Assembly: GCA_030267565.1 (NCBI GenBank)
Contig: BRXU01000004.1
Location: forward strand, 5,639,001-5,703,000
DNA: 64,000 nt
From: Pleodorina starrii
Taxonomy: Eukaryota > Chlorophyta > Chlorophyceae > Chlamydomonadales > Volvocaceae
Reading direction: 5' to 3'
The position numbers and the translations under genes were made by a program. The notes under the pieces were generated by a model, which did no database searches, was not told the DNA's origin, and was given only the letters and a program-made list of their open reading frames with translations. Below are positions 10,841-21,414 of this stretch, in pieces; positions within the stretch are counted from its first letter, which is position 1, and each line of letters opens with the position of its first letter.

Positions 10841-12787
10841 TTCCGGACACATGGAGGGTCAAGCGCAGACCACATGGGTTTTCGATCCTGGAGCTGCGGC
10901 TAATCAACCACCGCCCAGGCGGAGGTGGCTCGCGCCTCACAGTGGATGAGTGGGTCGCCTGCCTCGGGCCGTGGAGCACGTCCCTTGGCTCGCCTTCGCC
11001 TTCGCGTCTTGGAATGCAGGATAAGCCGCCCGAGTGACACGCATGGGCGGTTGCCGCACCGCAGCGGACCCTCCAGAGCGAGCTGTGCGGACGGGCGTGC
11101 ACACGGCTGTTCACTCGCGGCGGCTGCAGCACCAAGCGGCAGATGCGTCGCGGGTCCGGGCGTTGGCGGCCACTACCGCCTCTGAGCCAATGCATGGCGG
11201 CTTGGCAGGGCCTGCCTTTCCAGTGGTATCCACCGGTACGCGGAGTCGCGGTGGGGCCCGGTGAGAGCCCAGTCGCCTGCAAAGGGACCCACAAAGTGAC
11301 CCAGACAAAGGAACGGACTGCTGCCGGGTGCGGTAGCGCACTCGGCATCCACTTCCAGCCGGAGATGGGGGCGTTCCTCACCGGACATGATGACTGGAGT
11401 TGGACCCTCGATGGCGAGTGCAGCGCGGGTGCGCAGCGGCCCTTGACTGGGTGGGTCGCCGGCGGTGGAATGCGGTGTGCATGTCTCTGGTGGCGTCGCG
11501 GGCCTGGTTTTTGCGTCAACCGACGACAGTGTAGTACAGTGGACCCAAAAGGATCACCTGTCGGTGGCGCGCTTGGCCGCTGCGCGGCAGCTAGCCCTGC
11601 GCGACATCCGCAAGATCCGCGCACGAGCGGAGGCTGGGATGCCCGAATGGACGGTTCCGTTTTATTTCTGTAAGGCGCCACTGGGCCCAGATGGCATGAT
11701 GTGCACAGATGTTTTGTTTTCTTTTTCTAGGTGATATCGATAGACGCGAAGGGAGTAACTTGGTCAGGGGCAAGGGGGGTAGGGGGGCGGGAGATGACGT
11801 GTGCGCAGCGAACCCGCAAGAGGGGCAAGGCACTGCATTTCAGAGGCTGTTCGGAGGCCTGTGTGAGGGGGAGCTTGTGCGCGTGCGTGTGTGTGAGCGT
11901 GCACGCGCGCGTGGGTTGTGCGTGTCTGGGGATGCGTGGCGGGCCCTCGCCTCGTTTCGATGCCCGAAGCTGTACGGCGGCAAGTTGCGTCTCTTCTCCT
12001 CGTGTTGGAGCGTATAGTGCCTGGTAGGGAGATGCTGATATGGACGCGTAGAGGAAGCGAGTAGGGCCGAGGGGGGCTGCGGACTGCTGTGGAATGGACA
12101 ACGCCGAGCACAGACCCACATGTAACTGTCGCCGTTGCGGCGATAAGCACCATTGCACCAGCTGGTTTCGGCGCGGTCGCGATTGGCCCTGGTGCTGAGC
12201 GCGTTCCACACCTCTCGTGAGCTCGTGCACGCGAGGCTGCAGGCAAGCAGCGACCTGTAGGCAAACGGGCTCAATAGATGAGCCAACGCACAGCGCAGAG
12301 CCTTGTTTTACTGTCCTGGGAAAAGGGGTTCAGGGGTATTAGGGAAAGGTGTGCTTGCTGGTTGCTGGGAGGCTTGCCTCGCACCGCTGGCCGGGGAGGG
12401 GCTCGGAGGACCGTGCTGACCGGTCCAGGGCTGAGCCGTAGTCAAACTTGTTGTGGCTGTGGGCAGGCACACAAGCACGGGTCCTCTCCCTAGCGCATTC
12501 GTTATGCAGAGGACGCAACTCACTTAGGCTGCACACAGGGCAGAGCGGGTTGACCACTGCAGTTGACAACAAGGGCTGTCATCCTAGCTACCCGTACGGT
12601 ACGGTGCTCCTCCTCCAGACCTTGCAAACGCGGAGGCTCGGCATCGGTTGTATTCAATTCCTGTATTGACATCTAGATTCGACATGTCTTGCTTGAGCAA
12701 GTTGATAAGCTCTATTTAATATCTAACATGCTCCTTGTTATTATGCGGAACCTTCACTGAATACAACTCAGCCTTAGAGGTTGACAA
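10841..12787. other. Intergenic region with an unassigned ORF
   Basis: About 1.9 kb between bS16 and the palmitoyltransferase. A plus frame at 11465-11734 reads GGVAGLVFASTDDSVVQWTQ, faintly WD40-like, then a basic helix, but lacks an ATG and a partner exon. TGTAA at 11669 could end a long bS16 3' UTR, which would make this ORF non-coding. A long minus-strand frame (10599-11681) covers bS16 and is a shadow. Confidence 0.4.
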
Positions 12788-14722
12788 ATGCGCCGGCACG
12801 GCCTCCAGAAGCCGCTGGACCCTCACCAGGTGTGCCTGAGTCCCCGTCGCGCGGTGAGCATTTCACCGTTCCGACCCGCTCATAGTTGTCCTTTCTCCGC
12901 AGCTTGCATCATGGGTCGTCTTTTTTGCGCTGGTCAGTGGCGTTTATGCGTTCTACCTGCCTTTCGTCGAGGACGCGGGTGTTAAATGGTTTCTGGTGGC
13001 TTTGTACTCGGTCCTGGTTGTGGCCATCACCGCGTTGGACTTATACACAAGGTATATGTGAAGTTGCTCTCTCGGTAGCCGGTGCAAAATCATGCCGGCC
13101 TTAAAGCTGTACCTAACCATTCGTTGGGTTCTTGCCTGCTGCCACAGTTATCTGGACCCCTCGGATCCCGGCCTGACGGGGGCAACTGATGGCGAATTTT
13201 TTTGCGGCTTGTGCCAGGTGCGTTGCTGCGCGGCCTGTGGTGCGTCAGCCTGCACGGGCGGCTGATGATGGGACGCACGCGTCTCTTCTGTCTTGTGCTC
13301 GTTGGCCCGCAGGCGAGCGTCGCTCGCAGCAGCAAGCACTGTCGCGCGTGCGACCGCTGCGTGGAGGGTTTCGACCACCATTGCAAATGGCTGAACAACT
13401 GCGTGGGCGCACGCAACTACTGGCACTTCTTCGGCCTCATCAGCAGCACCGTCAGCCTGCTCGTGCTGCAGCTCGCGTGGGGCCTGTGGCTCTTTATCCG
13501 CAGCTTCACGGAGCGGGGCGAGATGCGTGCGCTGGTGGCCGAAACGTACGGTAAGAGCGTCGTGTACGGCGGCTGGCAGGCCGCGCTTGCCATCTACATG
13601 GCGCTCCTGATTACCTCCGTGGTGATGCTGGGCGAGCTCTTTTTCTTCCATGTGGTCCTAATCAGCAAAGGGCTAACGACCTACGACTACATCATAGCGC
13701 AGCGGGACGCCAAGTTGGCCGCTCCGCCGCAGCGCAGCGGCGCCAACCTGAAGGCGTGCCGCTCCAGCCGAGTGGCTGACACCACAACGGCCAAGCGAAA
13801 AGTGCGAGTGGGTCTCAACCCCTGCGCCGCCATGAGGACCTCAAAGCCCGTCGGCGGCGCCGCGGCGGCGTCGTACGACGCTGCCAAGCCCGGCGGCGGC
13901 AAGGGAGGCGCCGCCGACGGCGGTGGCGGCGGCGCGCCCACCACCTCCCCGCCTCCCCTCGCTGCTAAGCCAGCGCTCGACGGCGCCTGCAGTGGCTCGC
14001 TTGGAAACAGCTCCATGGACGGCAAGGAGGGGCTGGGGCTGGGCATCTCGGATAAGGCCGCCGCGGCTGGCAGCGTGCAGGAGCTCGTGGCGCGCGCAGT
14101 GGCGGAGCAAACCGTCTTCAGCCAAGCGGTGCTGAGGGAGGAAGCGCTGCTGCCCGGCGTGCCGGCAGTCGGCGGCGGGGGCGGCGGCAGCGGCAGCGGC
14201 TGCGTACCCGAGTGCGGCGGCGCCGGCTCCTCCGCTGGCGGCGCCGCGCCCGGCACGGGCGCCACTGGCAGCGAGGAATCGCCATCCAAGGACTTCCTGT
14301 CGCTCGTGCACCACACCGGCAAGGGACATCAGCAGCAGCAGCCGCAGGGCACCTTCGGGGCAGCGGCGGGGACGGCGGCGGCGGCGGGGGGAGGGTTAGG
14401 GTCGGCTCCGGGGCCGACGCATGACCTGGGGAGTCCGGGGGGCCCGGGGGGCTTTGACGCGGCGGCGCAGCCCTCGGGGAGACACCTTGGCGGCCACCCG
14501 GCATCGCTGAGCGGGGCCGCGGCGGGGCCGGGGTCGCCGCAGCCCTCGGGGCCTCAGACGAGGCCCAACTCGTTGCCTCCGCTGCTTTCGGCGCCGAGCC
14601 TGCCATGTCCGATTCCGGCGGGCGGCGGGGTGTCTCGAAGTTTGTTGTTCCCAGCCAAAGTTAAGTCGCCACCAGGCACGGCCGTTGGGTCGCGGAGGGA
14701 GCTACTTGTGACACCGGAATGA
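12788..14722 (+). CDS. DHHC-type protein S-palmitoyltransferase
   Basis: Exons 12788-12829, 12903-13051, 13148-13217 and 13313-14722 give 556 residues. The N-terminus [13 protein letters not shown] precedes two transmembrane helices (residues about 16-60), as in plant PATs. The cysteine-rich domain follows: FFCGLCQ, then [18 protein letters not shown] with D108-H109-H110-C111 as the catalytic motif, then [16 protein letters not shown] and two more transmembrane helices. The TTxE-like region follows the fourth helix ([15 protein letters not shown]). The enzyme transfers palmitate from its own DHHC cysteine to cysteines of membrane proteins at Golgi, plasma-membrane or endomembrane sites. The cytosolic tail of about 300 residues is Gly/Ala/Pro-rich without motifs, common in volvocine proteins. 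Confidence 0.93.
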
Positions 14723-15268
14723 AAGAAGATTTGGGTTCGGAGGGCGAGCGGTTGGAGCGATGCACTGACTTGGGTTTGCGGCGCTGTGCTTGAGGTGAAT
14801 GAATGGGTTGCGCCTTCCTCGGCAAGGGGAGTGAGACATAGTTCGATTCGTGATACATAGGGCGAGGTGGTGGGGATGAGGTGGACGGGGGAGCTCGGTG
14901 AGGTAGGGATGGGGGCGTGCGCAGGTTTGTGGCAATACTTGTGCAGGCATGTGCTTTATATAGGCAGGACAATCAGGCAACCGGTGCGTACCTCCCTGGG
15001 AGGTGGCCGTAGTGTGCGTGCGGTACTCATGCTCGTGTATGGTTGACGTATGCTGTACGGCATGCGGCGACTTTTCTTTCGTTGTGGGCCTTGCAAATAC
15101 ACTGCGGGGCATTGGAAAAGATGCTCTGCGTTTAGACATAGATGGTTACGTTTCCATGACGGCGGTGGGACGACGTTAACTTACCAATCTAGCTGCAGCA
15201 CTGCGTGCGACAAGGATGTGCTGACTTTGTGATAATTGTTGCACAAGTATTTAGCCTTAAGTTAGGTA
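14723..15268. other. Intergenic region
   Basis: Between the palmitoyltransferase stop and the first proposed codon of the TatD-like gene. No RNA gene or repeat was recognised. Confidence 0.4.
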
Positions 15269-18200
15269 ATGGGCGGCTTTGGGGCTCCAGACCGGGGCGG
15301 CTCTCGCGAGGTAATGGATGGGATTTGATAATTGACACCGGATGCATGCGCTACCTAACATGTGTTGTGGCATTGCCGCCGGGGCAGGGCAAAAAGTCCC
15401 TGCGTGGAAATAAGCAAGCCCTGCAGAAGCTTGTAAAGGATGAACAAAAGGGGCATGTTAAGTCCGGCCCACGCCCGACGCTTTCGGAGAAGCCACCGCC
15501 AGCTCTGATCCCGGCGCCTGGAGTGCATGCGCTGGTGGATGCAGCCGCACAGTTGGCAAGCCGCCAGTTTGACCGCGACCAATTCAAGGTACGGTACCGA
15601 CGGGACAGCTTCCGTTTTCGCCGCCATTCGCCACGACGCAAAAAATACGGCCAGGCCTCTACTGCCATAAATCAGCTTTAGACACGCAAAGCGTCCCTCA
15701 AATCCTCGTGCGCTTACCGGGGCCGGTGGTCAGCCCTCTGCGCAACGCAAGATAGCAGATACACAGCTCCCAACCTTACCCCGACGGAAGCTCCCACCCC
15801 CCTATGGCCCGGGGATATGCCCCCTGCACCGCCGCACTCCACCTCGCCCTCCCCCCTTCGAAGAACCACTTGTCCTTGTCACCGCCTCCAAGCCGCCCCG
15901 CGCCGCGTTGGCAACACGGTCCAGCACCAGAGGGCGCGGCTTCTGCCGCCGCCATGCGCCTGCCCCCACCCCTCAAACACACACACACATACACACACAC
16001 CCTTTTTGTCGCACCTCTCGCCTTCCCCGCCCCTCTCGCCCATCCCATCTGGGCCCTCCGCCTCACCCTCCACCTCGCCTCCGCCTCACCCTCCACCTCG
16101 CCTCCGCCTCCCACATCCCCATACCCCCGCCCACGCTGACCGTTTTTTCCTCTCTACCAGAAGCCCCCCACACCCAACCCACACACACACTCACCCACAC
16201 ACACACGTGCGCGCCCGCGCAGGTCCTTCAGCGCGCCGCCTCCTGCGGCGTGGGCCCCATCATCTCCTACACCACCGACGATTCCAAGCTGGAGGCGCTC
16301 AGCCGCACCTCCAAGGAAAACGCGGGCCAGGTGTACTGCATGATGGGGGTCCACTCCGATAACATCAAGCGCGCAAATGACAGGTGCGACGGGATCTCCG
16401 CTCTTCCTGACGGCAAACGGAGAAGCCCCCTCCCCCCCAGCTGGTTGCTGCAACCACATCCATTGATCCATTGCCCTCTACATCCCCTACTTACCCACCC
16501 GCCCCCGCTCGCCCCCCGCCCCTCCAGGCTCTCTCCCGCGCGTCTGGAGCAGCTCAAGGATCTGGCTCTGGAGCCGGGCTGTGTGGCGATACTGGCGGGG
16601 CTGGCCTTCCGTGACGAGGGCATTCGCTACGCGCAGGAACGGGCCCTGACGGAGCAGATGGAGCTGGCGGCGGGGGTGGGGCTGCCGCTGGTGCTGTACG
16701 AGGTAGGTACGTCAAAGCACGTGGTGATCGGCGCACAGCAGTGCGGCGCGGCGGCGGAAGGGGTCGGTGGGGTCGGGGTGGGGTAGGGTGGGGTAGGGTG
16801 TGTGTGGGAGGGGTAGCGTGGCGTAGCGGAGCGTTAGCTGCACATGCGTGGCGAAATGTTGGTCGTTGGTTGTTGGTCGTTGGTCGTTGACATTGCGCTG
16901 CCTGGACGCACTGTTGACACGCCATCCGCTTACGGTCCCCACTCCCCAGTCCCCACTCACGGTCCTTCCCTTCCCTTCCCTTCCCCGCTTGTAACGGTCC
17001 GCCTTCATGCCGTCATGACGGCATGACGGCATGCCGCCATGCCGCCATGCCGCCATGCCGTCATGCCGCCATGCCATCATGCCGTCATGCCGCCATGCCG
17101 TCATGCCGCCATGCCGTCATGCCGTCATGCCGTCATGCCGCCATGCCGTCATGCCGTCATGCCGTCATGCCGCCATGCCGCCATGCCGCCATGCCGTCAT
17201 GCCGTCATGCCGCCATGCCGTCATGCCGTCATGCCGTCATGCCGCCATGCCGCCATGCCGCCATGCCGCCATGTCGTCATGCCGCCATGCCGCCATGCCG
17301 TCATGCCGCCATGCCGCCATGCCGCCATGCCGCCATGCCGCCATGCCGTCATGCCGCCATGCCGCCATGCCGTCATGCCGCCATGTCGTCATGCCGCCAT
17401 GCCGCCATGCCGTCATGCCGCCATGCCGCCATGCCGTCATGCCGCCATGTCGTCATGCCGCCATGCCGCCATGCCGTCATGCCGCCATGCCGCCATGTCG
17501 TCATGCCGCCATGCCGCCATGCCGTCATGCCGCCATGCCGCCATGCCGTCATGCCGCCATGCCGCCATGCCGTCATGCCGCCATGTCGTCATGCCGCCAT
17601 GCCGCCATGCCGTCATGCCGCCATGCCGCCATGCCGTCATGCCGCCATGTCGTCATGCCGCCATGCCGCCATGCCGTCATGCCGCCATGCCGCCATGTCG
17701 TCATGCCGCCATGCCGCCATGCCGTCATGCCGCCATGCCGCCATGCCGTCATGCCGCCATGTCGTCATGCCGCCATGCCGCCATGCCGTCATGCCGCCAT
17801 GCCGCCATGCCGTCATGCCGCCATGTCGTCATGCCGCCATGCCCCCCCCAGGTCCGCGCCTCCGAGGCCCTGGTGGAGCGCATCACGCAGTTCCGGAGCA
17901 GCGGCGCCGGGGAGGGCCGCGCAGCCAACACCCCCATCGCCATCCTCAACTTCGCTGGCAGTCCCGAGGAGCTGAGCGCCTACCTGGGGCTGGGCTGCTA
18001 CATAGTGCTCACAGGTGCGGGGTGGCGGGGCGGGGGGGCGGGAAGGGAGGGAGGGCTGAGGGTTGTTTGGGGATGTCGGTTGTTGTCGGTTGTTGTCAGT
18101 TGTTCGTTGGGGCGTGCGGTGGCGCCGACCGCACGCGCACAAGCGGAGCGCTCGCTCCGGCCGCTGCAGCCCAGCCCGGCCAGCCACGGCACCCTCGTTG

Positions 18201-20801
18201 CCCCCCTCACACGCCCCAGCCCCTCCCCCTTCCCCCCGCGAGCTCCTCCTCCCCCCTTCGCTTTTCTCCGCCCCCCCTCCACCCTCGCCCCGCCCTGGCC
18301 GCCTGCCTTCTGCCTCCCTACCCCTACCCCAACACCCCACTTCTCCAGGCCGCCTCTGCGACTCCACGGAACGCGGCGAGCGGCTGCGAGAGCTGGCTGC
18401 CACCATCCCCCCCGACCTCCTGATGTTGGCCTCAGACTCGCCCTTCACCACACCGCAAAACATACCCGACGTGTTCGTACGGGAGGGCCGCAACGAGCCG
18501 TCCAACCTGCCGTACGTCCTCGAGGCGCTGGCGCCGGCGCTGGGCCTGACGGCGGGCGAGCTGGCGACGGCGACGCGGCGGAATACGCTCACGTTCTTCG
18601 GCATACAGGAGGCGGCGGAGGCGGCGGCTGACGCCTCCGCAGCCGCCGCTGCCGCGGCAGCGGCGGCGCCGGCAGCGGCAGCGCCGGCGCCGCCGGGCGG
18701 CAAGGCGAAGAAGCAGGCGGCGTCGGGGCCCCGGAAGGCCAGGGCTGGAGGGCAGGAGGAGGAGGAGTGCGAGGATGGAGACGAAGCGCAGGAGGAAGAG
18801 GAGGAGGAAGAGGAGGAGGTGGAGGGCGGCGCCGGTGGGGCAGGTCGTGCGGGTCGGGCGGCCAACCTCTTTGCTCTGATGGAGCTCCGTGAAGAGGCCG
18901 AGGAGGGGGAGGAGGAAGGGGAGGAGGAGGAAGGGGAGGGAAACGGAGGGAGTGACGACGAAGGCAACGGCAGCGCGGGGCGTGCCCGCAGCGGCGCAGA
19001 CGCTTCCACATCCGCCGCCGCCGCGGCCACCGCCGGGAGCGGCGGTGGAAGGCAAGGCAAGGCCAAGCTGCCGCCGCCGCGGAACTTTGTCGCCGAGTAC
19101 GCGGCGGCGGCGGCTGCCAAGGGCCCGGCGACCGGCCCACGGGTCAGCTACTCGTGCCGGGGCTGTCGGTCGGTGCTGTTCACGGAGGCGGACACGGAGC
19201 CGCACCAGCAGGAGGAGAGGGCGCTGTTTGCAGCAACCAAGTGAGAGATGGGGTGGGTTAAGTGTGGGGTTGATATTGAGAAGCACAGCGACGGAGGGGA
19301 GGCGACATGGGTGTGTATGCGTGTGTGTGCGTGCAGTGTGGGGCGGGGAAGGAGGGGGTAGTGCTGGGATTGGGTCTCCGCCCGGCTCTGGCCGCATCAT
19401 TCCCTCGGTGCTGACCCATGGGTCAGGGGCGGCACTGTCTGTCTGTCTGCTGCCCCTAAGCACCTCCTGGGCCGCGGCACTGGCCCTAGCCCGCACACCT
19501 CGACTGCCCTGCACACCTGCGCGCCTGTTAGGACAAAAATCCCCAACGCCTCGCCCCTCGCCTGCCCTGCGGTGCTGCGCCGTGCCGTGCTGTGCCGTGA
19601 CTGCTTGCATGCATGTCGTCAGGCCGCGCAACAAGAAGGGGCGGGGCCGGCAGGGTAACGACTCGGAAGCATCGCTTTGCAGCATGCACTTCCTGCGGAA
19701 GCCGCTGGCGTGGATGGAGGTAAGAGGTTGGTGGACGGGGCCGGGCTGCGAGTTGCGGGCTGCAGGCGGGGACAGGAGGGACACGAGGGCCGAGGGGACA
19801 CGGGAGACGGGAGACGGGGGAGACGGGAGACGGGGGGTAGAAAAAGAAGATACGGCAGCGGAGACGGGGGAGGACGGACTGAGTGTGTGCGGCTCTTTGG
19901 TTTGCGGGGCTGGCGCGGGCCTGGCGCTCACCACTCCATTCACTCACTCGCTCGCTCGGGTTACCGGTACAATTGATGTGATGCCATAACTCGCAATGCG
20001 CTCGAAACACACGCACGCGCGCGCCCTCCTTCTCCCTCCCTCTCTCTGCGCTGCGCGGTGCTCCGCTCCGCCCCCACCAGAGCTGCCTGCAGGCGGAGGG
20101 TCCGCGGCTGGGCGAGGGCAAGCTCGTGTGCCCCACCTGCGCAGCCAAGCTGGGCAAGTGGGCGGCGGGGCCGGGCGCCACCGGCGTGCAGTGCTCCTGC
20201 GGGGTGGTGGTGCCGGCGCCGGCCTACGCGGTGCTCAAGGCACGGCTGGACATCCTGGATGCGCAGGTGCAGCGAGCGGGAGGGAGGGAGAGAGGAGAGG
20301 GAGAGGGAGAGGGGGCGCGGTTGTATTTGGAGAGGTGGGTTGTGGGGAGGGGGTGGGAGGGTGTTCTGCGGGGCTAGGCTGTCCTGGGGAAGCGCGCTGA
20401 CTCGGTCTCTTCTCGCCGCCCTGGCCCCTGCCGGGGCGTTCGCTAACGCCGTCTCCGTCTCCGCTGCGGTACCGTATCTTCTTTTTGCCCCCGCGCAGCT
20501 GGATATCGCGTCGGCGGTGCAGAGCAGTCTCAAGGCGTACGAGGAGGAGGAGGGCGCCGGCAGCGGGTGCAGCAGCAGCGGCGACGAGGCGCCGGGCGCG
20601 CGCAAGAAGCGGCAGAAGCAGAAGCGCAACAAGACCGCCAACTTCAGCTCCTTCCGGAACAAGAACTTTGGTTTTCGGCTGAAGGAGCAGCGGCAGCTGG
20701 CGGAGAGCGTCACGACAGCGGGCGGGGGGGAGGGGGCCGGAGGCGGGGGAGGCGGCGGCGGGGCGGAGGGCGTAGGGAAGGTTCGGGAGGATTCGGACTG
20801 A
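15269..20801 (+). CDS. TatD-like protein lacking most metal ligands, fused to YVH1-type zinc domain
   Basis: Nine exons: 15269-15310, 15388-15588, 16223-16383, 16528-16702, 17852-18014, 18349-19240, 19623-19719, 20081-20266 and 20499-20801. All join in phase to 739 residues; the first 14-residue exon is tentative. Residues about 60-355 follow the TatD amidohydrolase fold: GVHALVDAAAQL, YCMMGVHSDN, LASDSPFTTP, GRNEPSNLPYVLEAL. The metal-binding HxH of TatD is DAAAQL (65-70) here, and the later Glu and two His positions are also substituted; only the Asp of ASDSPF remains. An acidic/Ala linker leads to a zinc domain like that of YVH1/DUSP12: C517-x2-C520, H533, C564, WME, then GKLVCPTCAAKLG (C594, C597) and CSCG (C615, C617). 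YVH1 uses this domain in ribosome biogenesis. The protein is probably non-catalytic; role unknown. Confidence 0.85.
15968..16003. repeat. CA-rich microsatellite in intron
   Basis: Short ACACAC tract in the third intron of the TatD-like gene; another CA-rich tract is at 16163-16208 just before the acceptor at 16222. Confidence 0.7.
17007..17845. repeat. 8-bp minisatellite (ATGCCGCC/ATGCCGTC/ATGTCGTC) in intron
   Basis: About 100 tandem 8-bp units fill most of the fifth intron of the TatD-like gene and end only a few bases before its acceptor. Units differ at two positions and recur in higher-order blocks that include ATGTCGTC. Because 8 bp is not a multiple of three, the array gives open frames such as MPPCRHAA in all three plus frames; these are artefacts. 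At the left edge the unit orientation flips across an 18-bp palindrome (17007-17024). Confidence 0.95.
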
Positions 20802-21414
20802 CTGCGAGTGGAGAGAAGGGGAGGGGTGGAGGTTGGGGTGTGTGTGGGTTGGTGTTGGGTGCTGGGGTTGTGGGCAGCGCCAGAGGTTTGGCGCCGGGGG
20901 CGTTGGATGTGTGTGCCTGGCTTGGTACGCGTAGCGGTAGCGGGGCTGTGCGTTGGAAACCGCCAGCTCGTTGATTGGCAAGTTGACACATGGCGCATTC
21001 ACATGATGGGCTGAGCTAAGCTGGTCTTTGTAATTCAGTACGGTGGCGCGCCTGGCGAAGGGGTTGTCACAGAGCAGTGCTGAAACATCGCCCTGGGCTG
21101 TTGAGGGCTCATGCGGGCAAACGCAGGCGTCGAGGCGCCCTGTTGCGTGTTGCGTGGCCCCACGCCAGCCGTATCATGCGTGTGATGGTGTTGTCTACAC
21201 GGTTACTCGCAAATGTAGGCCTATGCACATCAACTTTCGCACAATGGCACTTTGGCAGGCTGGCACCTGTGAAACCTACTGAGCTACTGTACAGCGCGTC
21301 GAAACCGTACCGGTACTGTTACCGTACTGTTTTTTGGCGCGACCGGTCAACCGTCTTCCCACAGCTCTGCAAATTCGCAAATTTGCAGAGACCTAACCAC
21401 GCATTTGTATAGCC
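20802..21414. other. 3' UTR and intergenic region
   Basis: TGTAA at 21029-21033 probably ends the TatD-like transcript. The 5' flank of the CDIN1-like gene follows; no other feature was recognised. Confidence 0.4.

Noticed and set aside
10599..11681. 360-codon minus-strand frame
   Set aside because: Overlaps the bS16 exons on the opposite strand and shows no domain; GC-rich shadow.
17023..18631. Long plus-strand frames of Met-Pro-Cys-Arg-His-Ala repeats
   Set aside because: They translate the 8-bp intronic minisatellite; all three plus frames stay open because the period is 24 bp and the units lack stops.
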